Of a DNA stretch of 64,000 nucleotides, positions 1-8,697 are shown piece after piece. Location of the stretch: contig NZ_CP120983.1 of the NCBI RefSeq assembly GCF_030719215.1, positions 3,100,001 to 3,164,000 on the forward strand. The letters are read 5' to 3'. The translations under genes and the position numbers were made by a program. Every line of letters begins with the position of its first letter. Position 1 is the first letter of the stretch. The notes beneath the pieces were generated by a model. It worked only from the letters and a program-made list of their open reading frames with translations, was not told where the DNA came from and did not search any database. The stretch comes from Streptomyces sp. Alt3. Lineage in GTDB: Bacteria; Actinomycetota; Actinomycetes; Streptomycetales; Streptomycetaceae.

Positions 1-94
1 GCCGCGCGACGACCAGGGAGTCGGCCACCGACCGGCCGATCGCCCCGCGGGACTTGAGCGGTGCGAGGTCCGGTGTGTCCGTGACGGCGCTCAC
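1..94 (-). CDS. ABC-2 type drug exporter permease, N-terminal fragment
   Basis: Only the first 31 codons lie in the window; the gene runs off the left edge. The GTG start overlaps the TGA stop of the upstream ATPase gene as GTGA, so the two are probably translationally coupled. The visible N-terminus (SAVTDTPDLAPLKSRGAIGRSVADSL) is a cytoplasmic, polar leader of the kind that precedes the first membrane span in DrrB-type permeases. The permease identity rests mainly on its coupling to a DrrA-like ATPase. Confidence 0.6.
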   Translation of the reverse strand, partial: MSAVTDTPDLAPLKSRGAIGRSVADSLVVAR

Positions 95-1095
95 TGCACG
101 CCCTCCTTCCGGCCCTGTGCGGCCTCGGTGGATACGTTGCCGCTGTTCTTCTCCAGCTCGGCCGCGTGGCCGGTGAGCGAGATGAAGACGTCGTCGAGGG
201 TGGGGCGGCGCAGGCCGATGTCGTCGATCTCCACACCCCGGGTGTCGAGGTCGCGGATGACCTCGGCCAGCAGTTTGGCCCCGCCGGTGACCGGGACGGT
301 CAGCTTGCGGGTGTGCTCGGCGACGGCGATCTCCCCCTTGCCGTACGAGGCGAGGACCGAGCGGGCCGGCTCGATCTGGTCCGGCTGGTGCACGACCACC
401 TCGACCCGCTCGCCGCCGGTGCGGGCCTTGAGCTGGTCGGACGTGCCGCGTGCGATGACCTTGCCGTGGTCGATGACGCAGATGTCGTGGGCGAGGTGGT
501 CGGCCTCCTCCAGGTACTGCGTGGTCAGCAGCAGCGTCGTACCGCCCGCGACGAGCTCCTCGATGACCTCCCACAGCTGCTGCCGGTTGCGGGGGTCGAG
601 CCCGGTGGTGGGCTCGTCCATGAACATCACCGGCGGGGAGACGACGAGCGCAGCCGCCAGGTCGAGGCGGCGGCGCATGCCCCCGGAGTACGTCTTCGCG
701 GTGCGGTCGGCGGCGTCGGCGAGGTTGAACTTCTCCAGGAGCTGCCCGGCCCGCTTCTTCGCGTCGCGCGAGCTCATCTGGTAGAGCTGCCCGACCATCT
801 GGAGGTTCTCGCGGCCCGTGAGGTATTCGTCGACGGCCGCGAACTGGCCGGACAGGCCGATCGAGCGCCGCACCTCGTCGGGGTTCTTCAGGACGTCGAT
901 GCCCGCCACGACGGCCCGGCCGCTGTCCGGCCGGAGCAGGGTGGTCAGGACACGTACGGCTGTCGTCTTACCGGCGCCGTTGGGCCCCAGCAGGCCCAGG
1001 ACGGTGCCTTCGGGCACGTCGAGATCGACGCCGCCCAGTGCTCGTACATCGCCGAAGGTCTTCACCAGGCCTTCGGCGTAGATGGCGCCTGGCAT
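91..1095 (-). CDS. Daunorubicin-resistance-type (DrrA-like) ABC transporter ATPase
   Basis: This is the ATP-hydrolysing subunit of an ABC-2 exporter, 334 residues, and acts at the inner face of the membrane with the permease that follows it. Walker A is GPNGAGKT at residues 37-44, the signature is YSGGMRRRLDLAAAL, and Walker B is VMFMDEPTTGLDP. The C-terminus ends with the LRRPTLDDVFISLTGH motif typical of DrrA-type ATPases. The start at 1095 was chosen because a GGGGGA ribosome site lies just upstream; the reading frame extends 39 codons further but without family similarity. The exported substrate cannot be deduced; antibiotics or lipids are the usual cargo. Confidence 0.92.
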   Translation of the reverse strand: MPGAIYAEGLVKTFGDVRALGGVDLDVPEGTVLGLLGPNGAGKTTAVRVLTTLLRPDSGRAVVAGIDVLKNPDEVRRSIGLSGQFAAVDEYLTGRENLQMVGQLYQMSSRDAKKRAGQLLEKFNLADAADRTAKTYSGGMRRRLDLAAALVVSPPVMFMDEPTTGLDPRNRQQLWEVIEELVAGGTTLLLTTQYLEEADHLAHDICVIDHGKVIARGTSDQLKARTGGERVEVVVHQPDQIEPARSVLASYGKGEIAVAEHTRKLTVPVTGGAKLLAEVIRDLDTRGVEIDDIGLRRPTLDDVFISLTGHAAELEKNSGNVSTEAAQGRKEGVQ

Positions 1096-1243
1096 ACGTG
1101 TTCCCCCAGTTGCTTCGCGTGAATTCCTGAGCGGATCGTAGAGTTCCCGGCCTTCGCAGGCGGGGAACACCGAGTGTTCGGCGATGCACCGTAACGCGAT
1201 ACATCGCGACACACAACAGGTTTTCCACGAGGGAACCGGTCCT

Positions 1244-2473
1244 TCAGGAGCGCACCAGGTAGCCGGCGGCGCGCAGCGCGGCGGCGACCTCCTCGCAGTG
1301 CTCCGGCCCCTTCGTCTCCAGGTGGAGTTCCACCTCCGCCTCGGTGAGCCCGAGCCGCGGGTCGGTCCGTACGTGCTGGATGTCGAGGACGTTGGCGTCG
1401 GCGACGGACAGGGTGGTGAGCATCGCGGCCAGCGCCCCCGGCCGGTCGGTGAGCCGGAGCCGCAGGCTCAGGTAACGGCCCGCCGCGACCATGCCGTGCG
1501 TCAGGATGCGCTGTATCAGCAGGGGGTCGACGTTGCCGCCCGACAGCACGGCGACGACGGGACCGCGGAAGGCGTCCGGATCGCTCAGCAGCGCCGCGAC
1601 CGGGATCGCCCCGGCCGGCTCGACGACCATCTTCGCCCGCTCCAGGCACAGCAGCAGCGCGCTGGACAGCTCGTCCTCGGAGACCGTACGGACCTCGTCC
1701 ACCAGCTCCTGGACCAGCGGGAACGTCAGGTCGCCGGGCCGCCCCACCTTGATCCCGTCGGCCATGGTCTGCACCGAGCCGAGCGCCACCGGATGCCCGG
1801 CGGACAGCGAGGGCGGGAAGGCCGCCGCGCCGGCGGCCTGGACACCGACGATCCTGACGTCGGGGCGCAGCGCCTTCACCGCGACCGCGATCCCCGCCGC
1901 GAGACCGCCCCCGCCGATGCCGACGACGACGGTGCGGACCTCCGGGCACTGTTCGAGGATCTCCAGGCCGACGGTGCCCTGTCCCGCGATGACGTCCGGG
2001 TGGTCGAAGGGGTGGATGAAGACCGCTCCGGTCTCCTCGGCGTACTCCTGGGCGGCGGCGAGCGTCTCGTCGACGACGTGGCCGTGGAGCCTGACCTCCG
2101 CGCCGTAGTCCCGGGTCGCCGCCACCTTCGGCAGGGGTGCGCCGACCGGCATGAAGACCGTGGAGCGTACGCCTAGAAGCGAAGACGCGAGTGCGACACC
2201 CTGCGCATGGTTTCCGGCACTCGCGGCCACCACCCCGGCCGCCCGTTCGACGGGGCTGAGTCCGGCGATCCGCACGTACGCGCCCCGGAGTTTGAACGAG
2301 CCGGTGCGCTGGAGGTTCTCGCACTTGAGGTGGACAGGGGCACCGACGAGGGAGCTGAGGTAGCGGCTGCCTTCCATCCCGGTCGTTCTGGCCACCCCGG
2401 ACAGCATCTTCTGCGCCCCTCGGATGTCGTCGAGGATCAGCGGAGGAAAGGGGCCTGACGTACGGAAGGTCAT
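1244..2473 (-). CDS. ilvA: Threonine ammonia-lyase with C-terminal ACT domain
   Basis: A PLP enzyme of 409 residues that deaminates L-threonine to 2-oxobutanoate, the entry to isoleucine synthesis. The PLP lysine is in RTGSFKLRGAY (Lys61), the glycine-rich phosphate loop is VGIGGGGLAAG, and the serine-type PLP partner region is VLSGGNVDP near the end of the catalytic domain. The last ~75 residues (RYLSLRLRLTDRPGALAAML...) form an ACT domain. This single-ACT layout matches the shorter TdcB/IlvA1 class rather than the two-ACT biosynthetic enzyme, so it may be catabolic or allosterically controlled in another way. It is divergent from the MarR gene. Confidence 0.92.
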   Translation of the reverse strand: MTFRTSGPFPPLILDDIRGAQKMLSGVARTTGMEGSRYLSSLVGAPVHLKCENLQRTGSFKLRGAYVRIAGLSPVERAAGVVAASAGNHAQGVALASSLLGVRSTVFMPVGAPLPKVAATRDYGAEVRLHGHVVDETLAAAQEYAEETGAVFIHPFDHPDVIAGQGTVGLEILEQCPEVRTVVVGIGGGGLAAGIAVAVKALRPDVRIVGVQAAGAAAFPPSLSAGHPVALGSVQTMADGIKVGRPGDLTFPLVQELVDEVRTVSEDELSSALLLCLERAKMVVEPAGAIPVAALLSDPDAFRGPVVAVLSGGNVDPLLIQRILTHGMVAAGRYLSLRLRLTDRPGALAAMLTTLSVADANVLDIQHVRTDPRLGLTEAEVELHLETKGPEHCEEVAAALRAAGYLVRS

Positions 2474-2630
2474 GACAGCAAGTCTTGCAGCTCGGAGCCC
2501 CGGGAGCCGTCGCATCTCATGGCGGCCTGCGGTGGTGTCCACAGGTTTGTGCAGCGCTGGTACACGTTGCCCCGTGGCCGCGTACTCTGTCCCCCACCTA
2601 TCCGACACCGCACGAAGAGAGCCCCCGGCC

Positions 2631-3161
2631 ATGCCCCCTCAGGACATGACGACTGCTGCGTCTCCTTCCGGGGGCGCGACCCCCGGACACCCGGGAACGG
2701 ACCACCTGCTCGACGCACTCCAGCACCAGGTGGCCGTCTTCGCCCGCCGTGCCGAACAGACCCGCCTCGGCGGTGTCGGGCAGGTCCGCAACTCGATGGA
2801 CCGGGCTGCCTATCTGCTGCTCAACCGGCTCGACGCCGAAGGGCCCATGGGCGTCAAGGCCCTGGCGGCGGGCATGGGGATCGACTCCTCGACGGTGACC
2901 CGTCAGGTCGCGCCGCTCGTCGACACCGGTCTGGTCAAGCGCACCTCCCATCCGGAGGACGGGCGCGCTGTCGTGCTGCAGCTGTCGCCGCGCGGCCAGT
3001 CCCGTCTGGAGGAGGTCCGCGCCTCGCGGCGTGAGCTGATGTCGCAGGTGACCGACGAGTGGACCGAGGAGGAGCGCGACACCTTCTGCGCCCTGCTGAC
3101 CCGGTTCAACTCCTCCCTGGCGGCCCGCCAGGCGGCGAGCCAGCCGGCTCAGGACAGCTGA
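2631..3161 (+). CDS. MarR-family transcriptional regulator
   Basis: A 176-residue winged-helix repressor of the MarR type. The core is MDRAAYLLLNRLDAEGPMGVKALAAGMGIDSSTVTRQVAPLVDTGLVKRTSHPEDGRAVVLQLSPRGQ. It contains the recognition helix (SSTVTRQVAPL) and the wing with its conserved D-R pair (HPEDGRAVV). A long polar N-terminal extension of about 25 residues precedes it; a second ATG at 2646 preceded by AGGAC is an alternative start. It diverges from ilvA with about 160 bp between starts. The ligand and targets are unknown. Confidence 0.85.
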   Translation: MPPQDMTTAASPSGGATPGHPGTDHLLDALQHQVAVFARRAEQTRLGGVGQVRNSMDRAAYLLLNRLDAEGPMGVKALAAGMGIDSSTVTRQVAPLVDTGLVKRTSHPEDGRAVVLQLSPRGQSRLEEVRASRRELMSQVTDEWTEEERDTFCALLTRFNSSLAARQAASQPAQDS

Positions 3162-3259
3162 CCCTCGGCACCCGCGGTCCCGCGCGGTGTGCCCGGCTGT
3201 CCGCCGGGCCGGACGGATCTACCCTGGAAGTGCCGCACTCGCGAGTCGAGGAGGCCGCC

Positions 3260-3451
3260 ATGACACGGAAGATCGCCGACTGCCGCAAGTATCCGAGCGT
3301 CTCGAACTGCGCACTCACCATTTCCGGTGAGGAGGACGAAGTCGTCCGCGCCGCCGCCGAGCACGCGGTATCGGTCCACGAGCACACCGACAGTCCGGAA
3401 CTGCGTGAGCAGATCCGGGGCTCGCTGGAGGACGAGAGGGTCGCAGTCTGA
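3260..3451 (+). CDS. Small DUF1059-type protein
   Basis: A 63-residue soluble protein beginning MTRKIADCRKYPSVSNCALTISGEEDEVVRAAAEHAVSVHEH and ending in an acidic helix. The pattern of two spaced cysteines followed by a helix with a conserved H-x-x-x-x-H matches the DUF1059 family of small actinobacterial proteins. A GAGGAGG-like ribosome site lies about 8 bases upstream of the ATG. No function is known for this family. Confidence 0.7.
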   Translation: MTRKIADCRKYPSVSNCALTISGEEDEVVRAAAEHAVSVHEHTDSPELREQIRGSLEDERVAV

Positions 3452-3593
3452 CCGCGGTACGCGTCGTCGTCCGGCGGACGGGACCGGGTCCCGGCCGCCG
3501 GACATCGGCTCGTGCACCGGGGCCGCGACACGCACAGCCGCCACACAGCCGTGACACGGACTGTGCCCAGGTGGCCGCCCTATCGTCCGGAGC

Positions 3594-4493
3594 ATGTACG
3601 AGAACGGTGTGAGCAGGCGGAAGGTCCTGGCGGCGGGTGGCGCGGCGGCCGGGGTGGCCGGGCTGGCGTTGGCCGGGTGCGGCGCCGAGGGAACCACGGG
3701 CGCGTCGTCCGCCGGCGCTTCGGCGACGGCGTCCTCCTCGGGGTCCGGGCAGTGTGTCCTCATGTCCAGCGTCACGGAGGGCCCCTACTACCTCGACGAC
3801 GCCCTGGTGCGTAAGGACATCACCGAAGGGAAGCAGGGCGTTCCGCTCACCGTGCGCCTGACGGTCCAGGACACGACCGAGTCGTGCGGCCCCGTCGCCG
3901 GAGCCGCGGTGGAGATCTGGCACTGCGACGCGTGGGGCTACTACTCCGGCTACACGACCGCCAGCCCGGGCGGTCAGGCCCCGGCGGAGAGCGAGGACAC
4001 GAGCGGCGCGGACGACAAGACGTATCTGCGCGGCTACCAGATCGCGGGGGACGACGGAGTCGTGGAGTTCACGACGATCTACCCCGGCTGGTACACCCCG
4101 CGCGTCACCCACATCCACGTCAAGGTGCACACCGGCGGCAAGCGGGACGACGGGACCTACGAGGGGGGCAAGGTCAATTACACCGGCCAGCTGTTCTTCG
4201 AGGACTCGTACGGCGAGGCCGTCTACAAAGTGTCTCCGTACTCCCGGCACGTCGGTACACCCACCGCGCTCGACGACGACATGGTGTACGCCGGAGGCGG
4301 TGCCAAGGACGGGCTGACGACCGTCACCGGAGACGCGGACACGGGGTACGTCGCCACCCTGACCCTCGGGATCGACCCGGCCACCGAGAACACCGGCGCG
4401 GGCGACGGCGGGGGCGGAGGCGGCGGCGGCACCCCTCCGAGCGGCGGCCCCGGCGGCACACCCCCGAGCGGGGCCCCCGGCGATGCGCCGTAA
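3594..4493 (+). CDS. Exported intradiol ring-cleavage dioxygenase-like lipoprotein
   Basis: A 299-residue protein with a twin-arginine-type leader (SRRKVLAAGGAAAG) followed by a lipobox LAGC (Cys29), so probably a Tat-exported lipoprotein. The catalytic core has the non-haem Fe(III) ligand set of intradiol dioxygenases: Tyr in DAWGYYSGY (116-120), Tyr167 in TIYPGWYTPR, then His173 and His175 in VTHIHVKVH. These enzymes open catechol-type rings between the hydroxyls. The last ~40 residues are a Gly/Pro-rich tail (about residues 262-299) with no fold expected. Extracellular location suggests breakdown of external aromatics, for example lignin-derived. The stop overlaps the next gene by 11 bases. 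Confidence 0.85.
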   Translation: MYENGVSRRKVLAAGGAAAGVAGLALAGCGAEGTTGASSAGASATASSSGSGQCVLMSSVTEGPYYLDDALVRKDITEGKQGVPLTVRLTVQDTTESCGPVAGAAVEIWHCDAWGYYSGYTTASPGGQAPAESEDTSGADDKTYLRGYQIAGDDGVVEFTTIYPGWYTPRVTHIHVKVHTGGKRDDGTYEGGKVNYTGQLFFEDSYGEAVYKVSPYSRHVGTPTALDDDMVYAGGGAKDGLTTVTGDADTGYVATLTLGIDPATENTGAGDGGGGGGGGTPPSGGPGGTPPSGAPGDAP

Positions 4494-5277
4494 CGCGCTC
4501 GCGGAAGCTGCCGTGAGCGCCCTGGTCGAGGCCGTCGTCCTCACCCGCACCCCGGGGCCGGCGGACGGCCGCGGCCCCGGACCCGACGCCGCCACGGCCC
4601 GCTGGGCGGCCAAGGCACTCGCCCCGGGCCTCGCCGCGATGGCCGCGGCGGCCGGACGCACCGGCTCCGCCACGGGTCAGCTCCGGGAGGAGCTGGGGGC
4701 GATCGGCCGCGCCACCGAGCGGACGGCACGGCGAGCCGCCTGCGGTGCGGGGCAGCACCGGGGCGCGATCTGGGCCCTGGGGCTTCTGGTCTCGGCTGCG
4801 TCCCTGGAACCGGGCGCGAAGGCCGCAGAGGTGACGGCGACGGCCAGATCCCTGGCCGTGCTCCGCGACCGCAAGGCCCCCCGCACCCCGTCGGCGGGCT
4901 CCTCGGTGGCCGCTCGCTACGGCGCCGCCGGAGCGAAGGGCGAGGCCAGGGCGGGATTCCCGCACGCCCGGCGGGCTCTGGAGACCTTGCGCGGCACGCG
5001 GGGTCAGGGGGTCGGTGAGGAGGGCGCCAGGCTGAACGCCCTGCTCGGCGTCACGAGCACGCTCCAGGACACCGGGCTCCTGCACGTCGCGGGCCCGCAC
5101 GGGCTCCGTCTGGTCCAGGGCGGGGCGCGTGCGGTCCTGGAGGCGGGAGGCGTGGGAACCGCCGGAGGGCGCGAGGCCCTCCGCACCATGGCTGAGGACC
5201 TCCGCGCCCGCGAGCTGCGGGCCGGCGGCAGCGAACCGCTGTTCGCCGCCGCCCTGTTCCTCGACCGGGTCTGCTGA
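4483..5277 (+). CDS. Triphosphoribosyl-dephospho-CoA synthase-like protein (CitG/MdcB family)
   Basis: A 264-residue protein resembling CitG/MdcB, which builds the prosthetic group precursor of citrate lyase or malonate decarboxylase. Family-like stretches are LTRTPGPADGRGPG near residue 22 (family: ...KPGLVDR..), QHRGAIWALGLLVSAAS (family: THKGAIFSLG), and TLQDTGLLHVAGPHGLRLVQ near the end. The last motif departs from the usual D-T-N-V-L-H-R-G-G, so activity is uncertain. No citrate lyase or malonate decarboxylase subunit is in the window. The ATG lies inside the dioxygenase gene (11-base overlap), implying co-translation with an enzyme of apparently unrelated function. Confidence 0.7.
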   Translation: MRRNALAEAAVSALVEAVVLTRTPGPADGRGPGPDAATARWAAKALAPGLAAMAAAAGRTGSATGQLREELGAIGRATERTARRAACGAGQHRGAIWALGLLVSAASLEPGAKAAEVTATARSLAVLRDRKAPRTPSAGSSVAARYGAAGAKGEARAGFPHARRALETLRGTRGQGVGEEGARLNALLGVTSTLQDTGLLHVAGPHGLRLVQGGARAVLEAGGVGTAGGREALRTMAEDLRARELRAGGSEPLFAAALFLDRVC

Positions 5278-5325
5278 GGGACGTGGGGCGCGGGCCTGAC
5301 GGCGCGCGCCCCGTGCGGCAGCCCG

Positions 5326-6471
5326 TCAGCCGAGCGCCTGCGTCAGGTCGGCCAGCAGGTCGTCGGCGTTCTCGATGCCGACGGACAGCCGGACCAGGTC
5401 GGCCGGCACCTCCAGCGGAGAGCCCGCCGCGGACGCGTGCGTCATGCGGCCCGGGTGCTCCAGGAGCGACTCGACGCCGCCGAGCGACTCCCCGAGGGTG
5501 AAGAGCTTCGCGCGGTTGCAGACCTCGACGGCCGCTTCCTCGCCACCCGAGACCCGGAACGACACCATCCCGCCGAACGCCTTCATCTGCTTGGCGGCGA
5601 TCTCGTGACCCGGGTGCTCCGGCAGCCCCGGGTAGAGGACCTGCGTCACCTTGGGGTGACGGGTCAGCAGGTCGGCGACCTTGGTCGCGTTCTCGTCGTG
5701 ACGGTCCATGCGGACCGCGAGGGTCTTGATGCCGCGCAGCACCAGCCAGGCGTCGAACGGCCCGGCCACCGCGCCCATGGCGTTCTGGTGGTACGCCAGT
5801 TCCTCGGCCAGCTCGGGGTCGCTGACGACGAGCGCGCCGCCGACGACGTCCGAGTGCCCGCCCATGTACTTCGTGGTGGAGTGCACCACGACGTCGGCAC
5901 CGAGCGAGAGCGGCTGCTGCAGGTAGGGGCTGGCGAAGGTGTTGTCGACCACGAGGCGCGCGCCCGCCTGCCGGGCCACGCCCGCGACGGCGGCGATGTC
6001 GGTGATGCCGAGCAGCGGGTTCGACGGCGTCTCCACCCAGATCGCCTTGGTGCGCGGGGTGAGCGCGGCCCGGACCGCGCTCACGTCGGAGGTGTCGGCG
6101 ACCGAGAACTCCACGCCCCAGCGCGAGGCGACCTTCGCGAACAGCCGGAACGTGCCGCCGTAGGCGTCGTTCGGGATGACCACGTGGTCGCCGGGGGTCA
6201 GCAGCGTACGCAGGAGGCAGTCCTCCGCCGCGAGGCCCGACGCGAAGGCGAGTCCGCGCCGGCCGCCCTCCAGCGCCGCGAGGTTCTCCTCCAGCGCCGT
6301 GCGGGTGGGGTTGGCGCTGCGGCTGTACTCGTAGCCGCCGCGCAGTCCGCCGACGCCGTCCTGCTTGTACGTGGACACCTGGTAGATCGGCGGGACCACT
6401 GCGCCGGTGAGGGGATCCGCCGTGTTGCCGGCATGGATCGCAAGGGTCTCGAAGCTGTGCTGGTCGCTCAT
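5326..6471 (-). CDS. metB: Cystathionine gamma-synthase
   Basis: A 381-residue Cys/Met-metabolism PLP enzyme that joins an O-acyl-homoserine to cysteine, giving cystathionine on the transsulfuration route. The PLP lysine is Lys201 in VVHSTTKYMGGHSDVVGG, YEYSRSANPTR (residues 48-57) is the phosphate and substrate arm, and VVDNTFASPYLQQP carries the PLP-binding aspartate. The C-terminal SLGGVESLLEHPGRMTHAS is the family signature. Cystathionine gamma-lyase has the same fold and motifs, so a lyase role is possible. The ATG at 6471 gives the usual N-terminus (SFETLAIHAG). Confidence 0.88.
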   Translation of the reverse strand: MSDQHSFETLAIHAGNTADPLTGAVVPPIYQVSTYKQDGVGGLRGGYEYSRSANPTRTALEENLAALEGGRRGLAFASGLAAEDCLLRTLLTPGDHVVIPNDAYGGTFRLFAKVASRWGVEFSVADTSDVSAVRAALTPRTKAIWVETPSNPLLGITDIAAVAGVARQAGARLVVDNTFASPYLQQPLSLGADVVVHSTTKYMGGHSDVVGGALVVSDPELAEELAYHQNAMGAVAGPFDAWLVLRGIKTLAVRMDRHDENATKVADLLTRHPKVTQVLYPGLPEHPGHEIAAKQMKAFGGMVSFRVSGGEEAAVEVCNRAKLFTLGESLGGVESLLEHPGRMTHASAAGSPLEVPADLVRLSVGIENADDLLADLTQALG

Positions 6472-6550
6472 GGGGCCCGAGCGTAGTTCCTCGGAAGGGG
6501 AGTTACAGGCCACTCGCCGCCCGGTTACCCGTCCGGGGACAATGGACCGC

Positions 6551-7654
6551 ATGGAGATTCTGTGGTTCCTGCTCGCCCTGTGCATGCTGGCCGCCGTGGT
6601 CGGCCCGATCATGCTGCGGCGCCGTGGCGGTATCCGCCAGGTGGCGCCCGGTTCGCCCGACGCCGCCGACCCGGACACCTACGGCTTCGCGCGGCAGGAG
6701 GAGCTGGACGTCCGGATGCCGGGTCCCGACCAGGACCTGCTCGACGTCCTCGACGTCGTCCAGGCCACCCAGAGCTGGAAGGCCGCCTCCCAGCTGCTCG
6801 CGGGTACGCCCAAGGAGAGCGAGGTCCGCTGGCAGCGGGTGCAGGCGTTCGCCGGTGCGGCCTCCCTGGAGCTGGCGCAGCGGCCCGGTGCCGGAGGCGC
6901 GTGGCTGAGGGCCTGGCGGGCCGAGGCCCCGAAGGACGCGGGCGCCGCGGCGGTGCACGCGGAGTTCCTGGTGCAGCAGGCGTGGCGCACCGGCACGGTG
7001 GGGACCGACGACTTCCGGATCATCCTGGAGGAGGCCCGGACCGTCTGCGGCGAGGCCGCTCTGCTGGCCCCCGGTGACCCCGTCCCCTACATCGTGGAGT
7101 TGGCCGTCGCCCGCGGTCTGGGTTACTCCCACGAGCAGTTCGACCAGGTCTGGGCGAAGATCATCGACCGTGCTCCCGGGCACATGGGCGCGCACATCGC
7201 GGCCCTGCACTTCTGGTGCGAGAAGTGGCACGGCTCCCGCGAGGAGGCCGAGCGCTTCGCGACGACGGCCGCCGCCCGCGCCCCGCAGGGCTCGTTGCTC
7301 GCCGCGCTGCCGTTGTTCGCGGTGTACGAGCACCTGCCCGAGGTCAATCTGGTGCAGGGCTTCTACCGGGGTGTCGTCGTGACGAGGGCGGTGGAGGGCG
7401 CGATGTTCGCCGTGCACGCGGCGCGGGCCGACGACCCGGTGCTCGCGCACGTGCGGCACCTGCTGGTCCTCTTCCTGGTCCGCATGGAGCGCTGGTCGGA
7501 GGCGATGCACCAGTTCGTCCACGTCGACGGCCACGTCGGTGCGCTGCCCTGGACCCAGAACCCCGACCCGGCCGCCGAGTACACGGTGTACCGGGCGCTG
7601 GCCGTCGCCGGGTACGAGGCGAACGGCGGCAGCCCCGCGACCCTGCTCCACTGA
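6551..7654 (+). CDS. Membrane-anchored helical-repeat (DUF4034-like) protein
   Basis: A 367-residue protein with one N-terminal membrane helix (MEILWFLLALCMLAAVVGPIML) followed by RRR, so the rest is cytoplasmic. The body is made of paired helices reminiscent of TPR repeats (RWQRVQAFAGAASLELAQ, AEFLVQQAWRTGT, AALHFWCEKWHGSREEAERFA). It resembles the DUF4034 proteins of Streptomyces; no catalytic motif is seen. An in-frame ATG nine bases upstream (6542) is too close to GGGGAC to be the better start. It diverges from metB and is followed by a small membrane protein. Confidence 0.7.
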   Translation: MEILWFLLALCMLAAVVGPIMLRRRGGIRQVAPGSPDAADPDTYGFARQEELDVRMPGPDQDLLDVLDVVQATQSWKAASQLLAGTPKESEVRWQRVQAFAGAASLELAQRPGAGGAWLRAWRAEAPKDAGAAAVHAEFLVQQAWRTGTVGTDDFRIILEEARTVCGEAALLAPGDPVPYIVELAVARGLGYSHEQFDQVWAKIIDRAPGHMGAHIAALHFWCEKWHGSREEAERFATTAAARAPQGSLLAALPLFAVYEHLPEVNLVQGFYRGVVVTRAVEGAMFAVHAARADDPVLAHVRHLLVLFLVRMERWSEAMHQFVHVDGHVGALPWTQNPDPAAEYTVYRALAVAGYEANGGSPATLLH

Positions 7655-7690
7655 CCCGGCACGCCCGACCGAAGGATTGGACCGGCACCC

Positions 7691-7849
7691 ATGGCACGAC
7701 TGATCCCGCTGATCCTGATAGGCCTCGCCGTCTTCTTCTGGCTGCGCGCGCGCAGGAAGACGGCCGCGTACATGGCCTCCTACGAGTACCCGGCCGGTGC
7801 GAACCGCGAGGGTGACGAACGTCGCGATCCTCCGGCCCCCGCGGCCTGA
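7691..7849 (+). CDS. Small single-span membrane protein
   Basis: A 52-residue protein with a membrane helix at residues 4-18 ([15 protein letters not shown]), followed by a basic RARRKTAA anchor and a polar, charged tail. It sits 36 bases after the DUF4034-like gene on the same strand and is probably co-transcribed with it. An AAGGATTGG sequence about 14 bases upstream is a weak ribosome site. Function unknown. Confidence 0.6.
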   Translation: MARLIPLILIGLAVFFWLRARRKTAAYMASYEYPAGANREGDERRDPPAPAA

Positions 7850-7917
7850 GCCAGCGGAATCCGCGGCGCCCTCACGGCGTTGTACCGAGCGAACCCCGAC
7901 CCCGGAGGAGCCCCCGC

Positions 7918-8622
7918 ATGTTCCTGACCCACCGCACCCCGCAGCTCCCCACCCCGGAGGAGGCCCTGCGAGGCCGCTCCACCCCCGAATTCTCGGTGCC
8001 GTCCCGCCACACGGTCCTCGGCAACCCGCTCACGGGCCCGTACCCGCAGGGCCTGGAGGTCGCCGACTTCGCGCTGGGCTGTTTCTGGGGCGCCGAGCGC
8101 AAGTTCTGGCAGACGGAGGGCGTCTGGACGACGCTCGTCGGCTACCAGGGCGGTTACACCGAGAACCCGTCGTACGAGGAGACCTGCTCCGGCCTGACCG
8201 GTCACACGGAGGCGGTCCGGGTCGTCTTCGACCCGCAGGTCGTGAGCTACGCGGAGCTCCTGAAGCTCTTCTGGGAGTCCCACAACCCGACCCAGGGCTT
8301 CCGCCAGGGCAACGACGTCGGTACGCAGTACCGCTCGGCGCTCTACACCCACTCCCCCGAGCAGGCGGAGGCCGCCCAGGCGTCCCGTGAGGCGTACCAG
8401 CAGGTGCTGACGGGCGCGGGCTTCAAGGAGATCAGCACGGAGATCCTGCCGGCGGAGGGCCGCACCTTCTGGCCCGCCGAGGCCTACCACCAGCAGTACC
8501 TGGACAAGAACCCCGACGGCTACTGCGGCATCGGCGGCACGGGCGCCACGCTGGAGTCCCCCTCCGAGACCAACTGGGGCCGGGCCTGCCCGACGGGCAT
8601 CGCCCCGGCGCCGGGGGCCTGA
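7918..8622 (+). CDS. msrA: Peptide-methionine (S)-S-oxide reductase MsrA
   Basis: A 234-residue cytoplasmic repair enzyme that reduces the S-epimer of methionine sulfoxide in proteins. The catalytic motif GCFWG is at residues 54-58 (Cys55), followed by [32 protein letters not shown], the diagnostic MsrA segment. The resolving cysteines lie in the C-terminal part ([11 protein letters not shown]...). The N-terminal ~45-residue extension ([19 protein letters not shown]) is usual for actinobacterial MsrA. A strong GGAGGAG ribosome site precedes the ATG. A perfect hairpin at 8652-8687 follows as terminator. Confidence 0.95.
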   Translation: MFLTHRTPQLPTPEEALRGRSTPEFSVPSRHTVLGNPLTGPYPQGLEVADFALGCFWGAERKFWQTEGVWTTLVGYQGGYTENPSYEETCSGLTGHTEAVRVVFDPQVVSYAELLKLFWESHNPTQGFRQGNDVGTQYRSALYTHSPEQAEAAQASREAYQQVLTGAGFKEISTEILPAEGRTFWPAEAYHQQYLDKNPDGYCGIGGTGATLESPSETNWGRACPTGIAPAPGA

Positions 8623-8651
8623 GGCTTCCCGGGCCAGGCCGCACGGCACGC

Positions 8652-8687
8652 CCCGTCCCCGGCACCCCACAGGGTGCCGGGGACGGG
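8652..8687. terminator. Bidirectional hairpin between msrA and lipase
   Basis: A perfect 16-bp stem (arms 8652-8667 and 8672-8687) with loop CACA lies between the convergent msrA and lipase genes. There is no T-run, as is common for Streptomyces terminators. Confidence 0.75.
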
Positions 8688-8697
8688 CACGTCCGGG

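Noticed and set aside
5281..5320. Terminator between the CitG-like gene and metB
   Set aside because: Pairing is limited to about 8 bp with a large loop, too weak to list as a feature.
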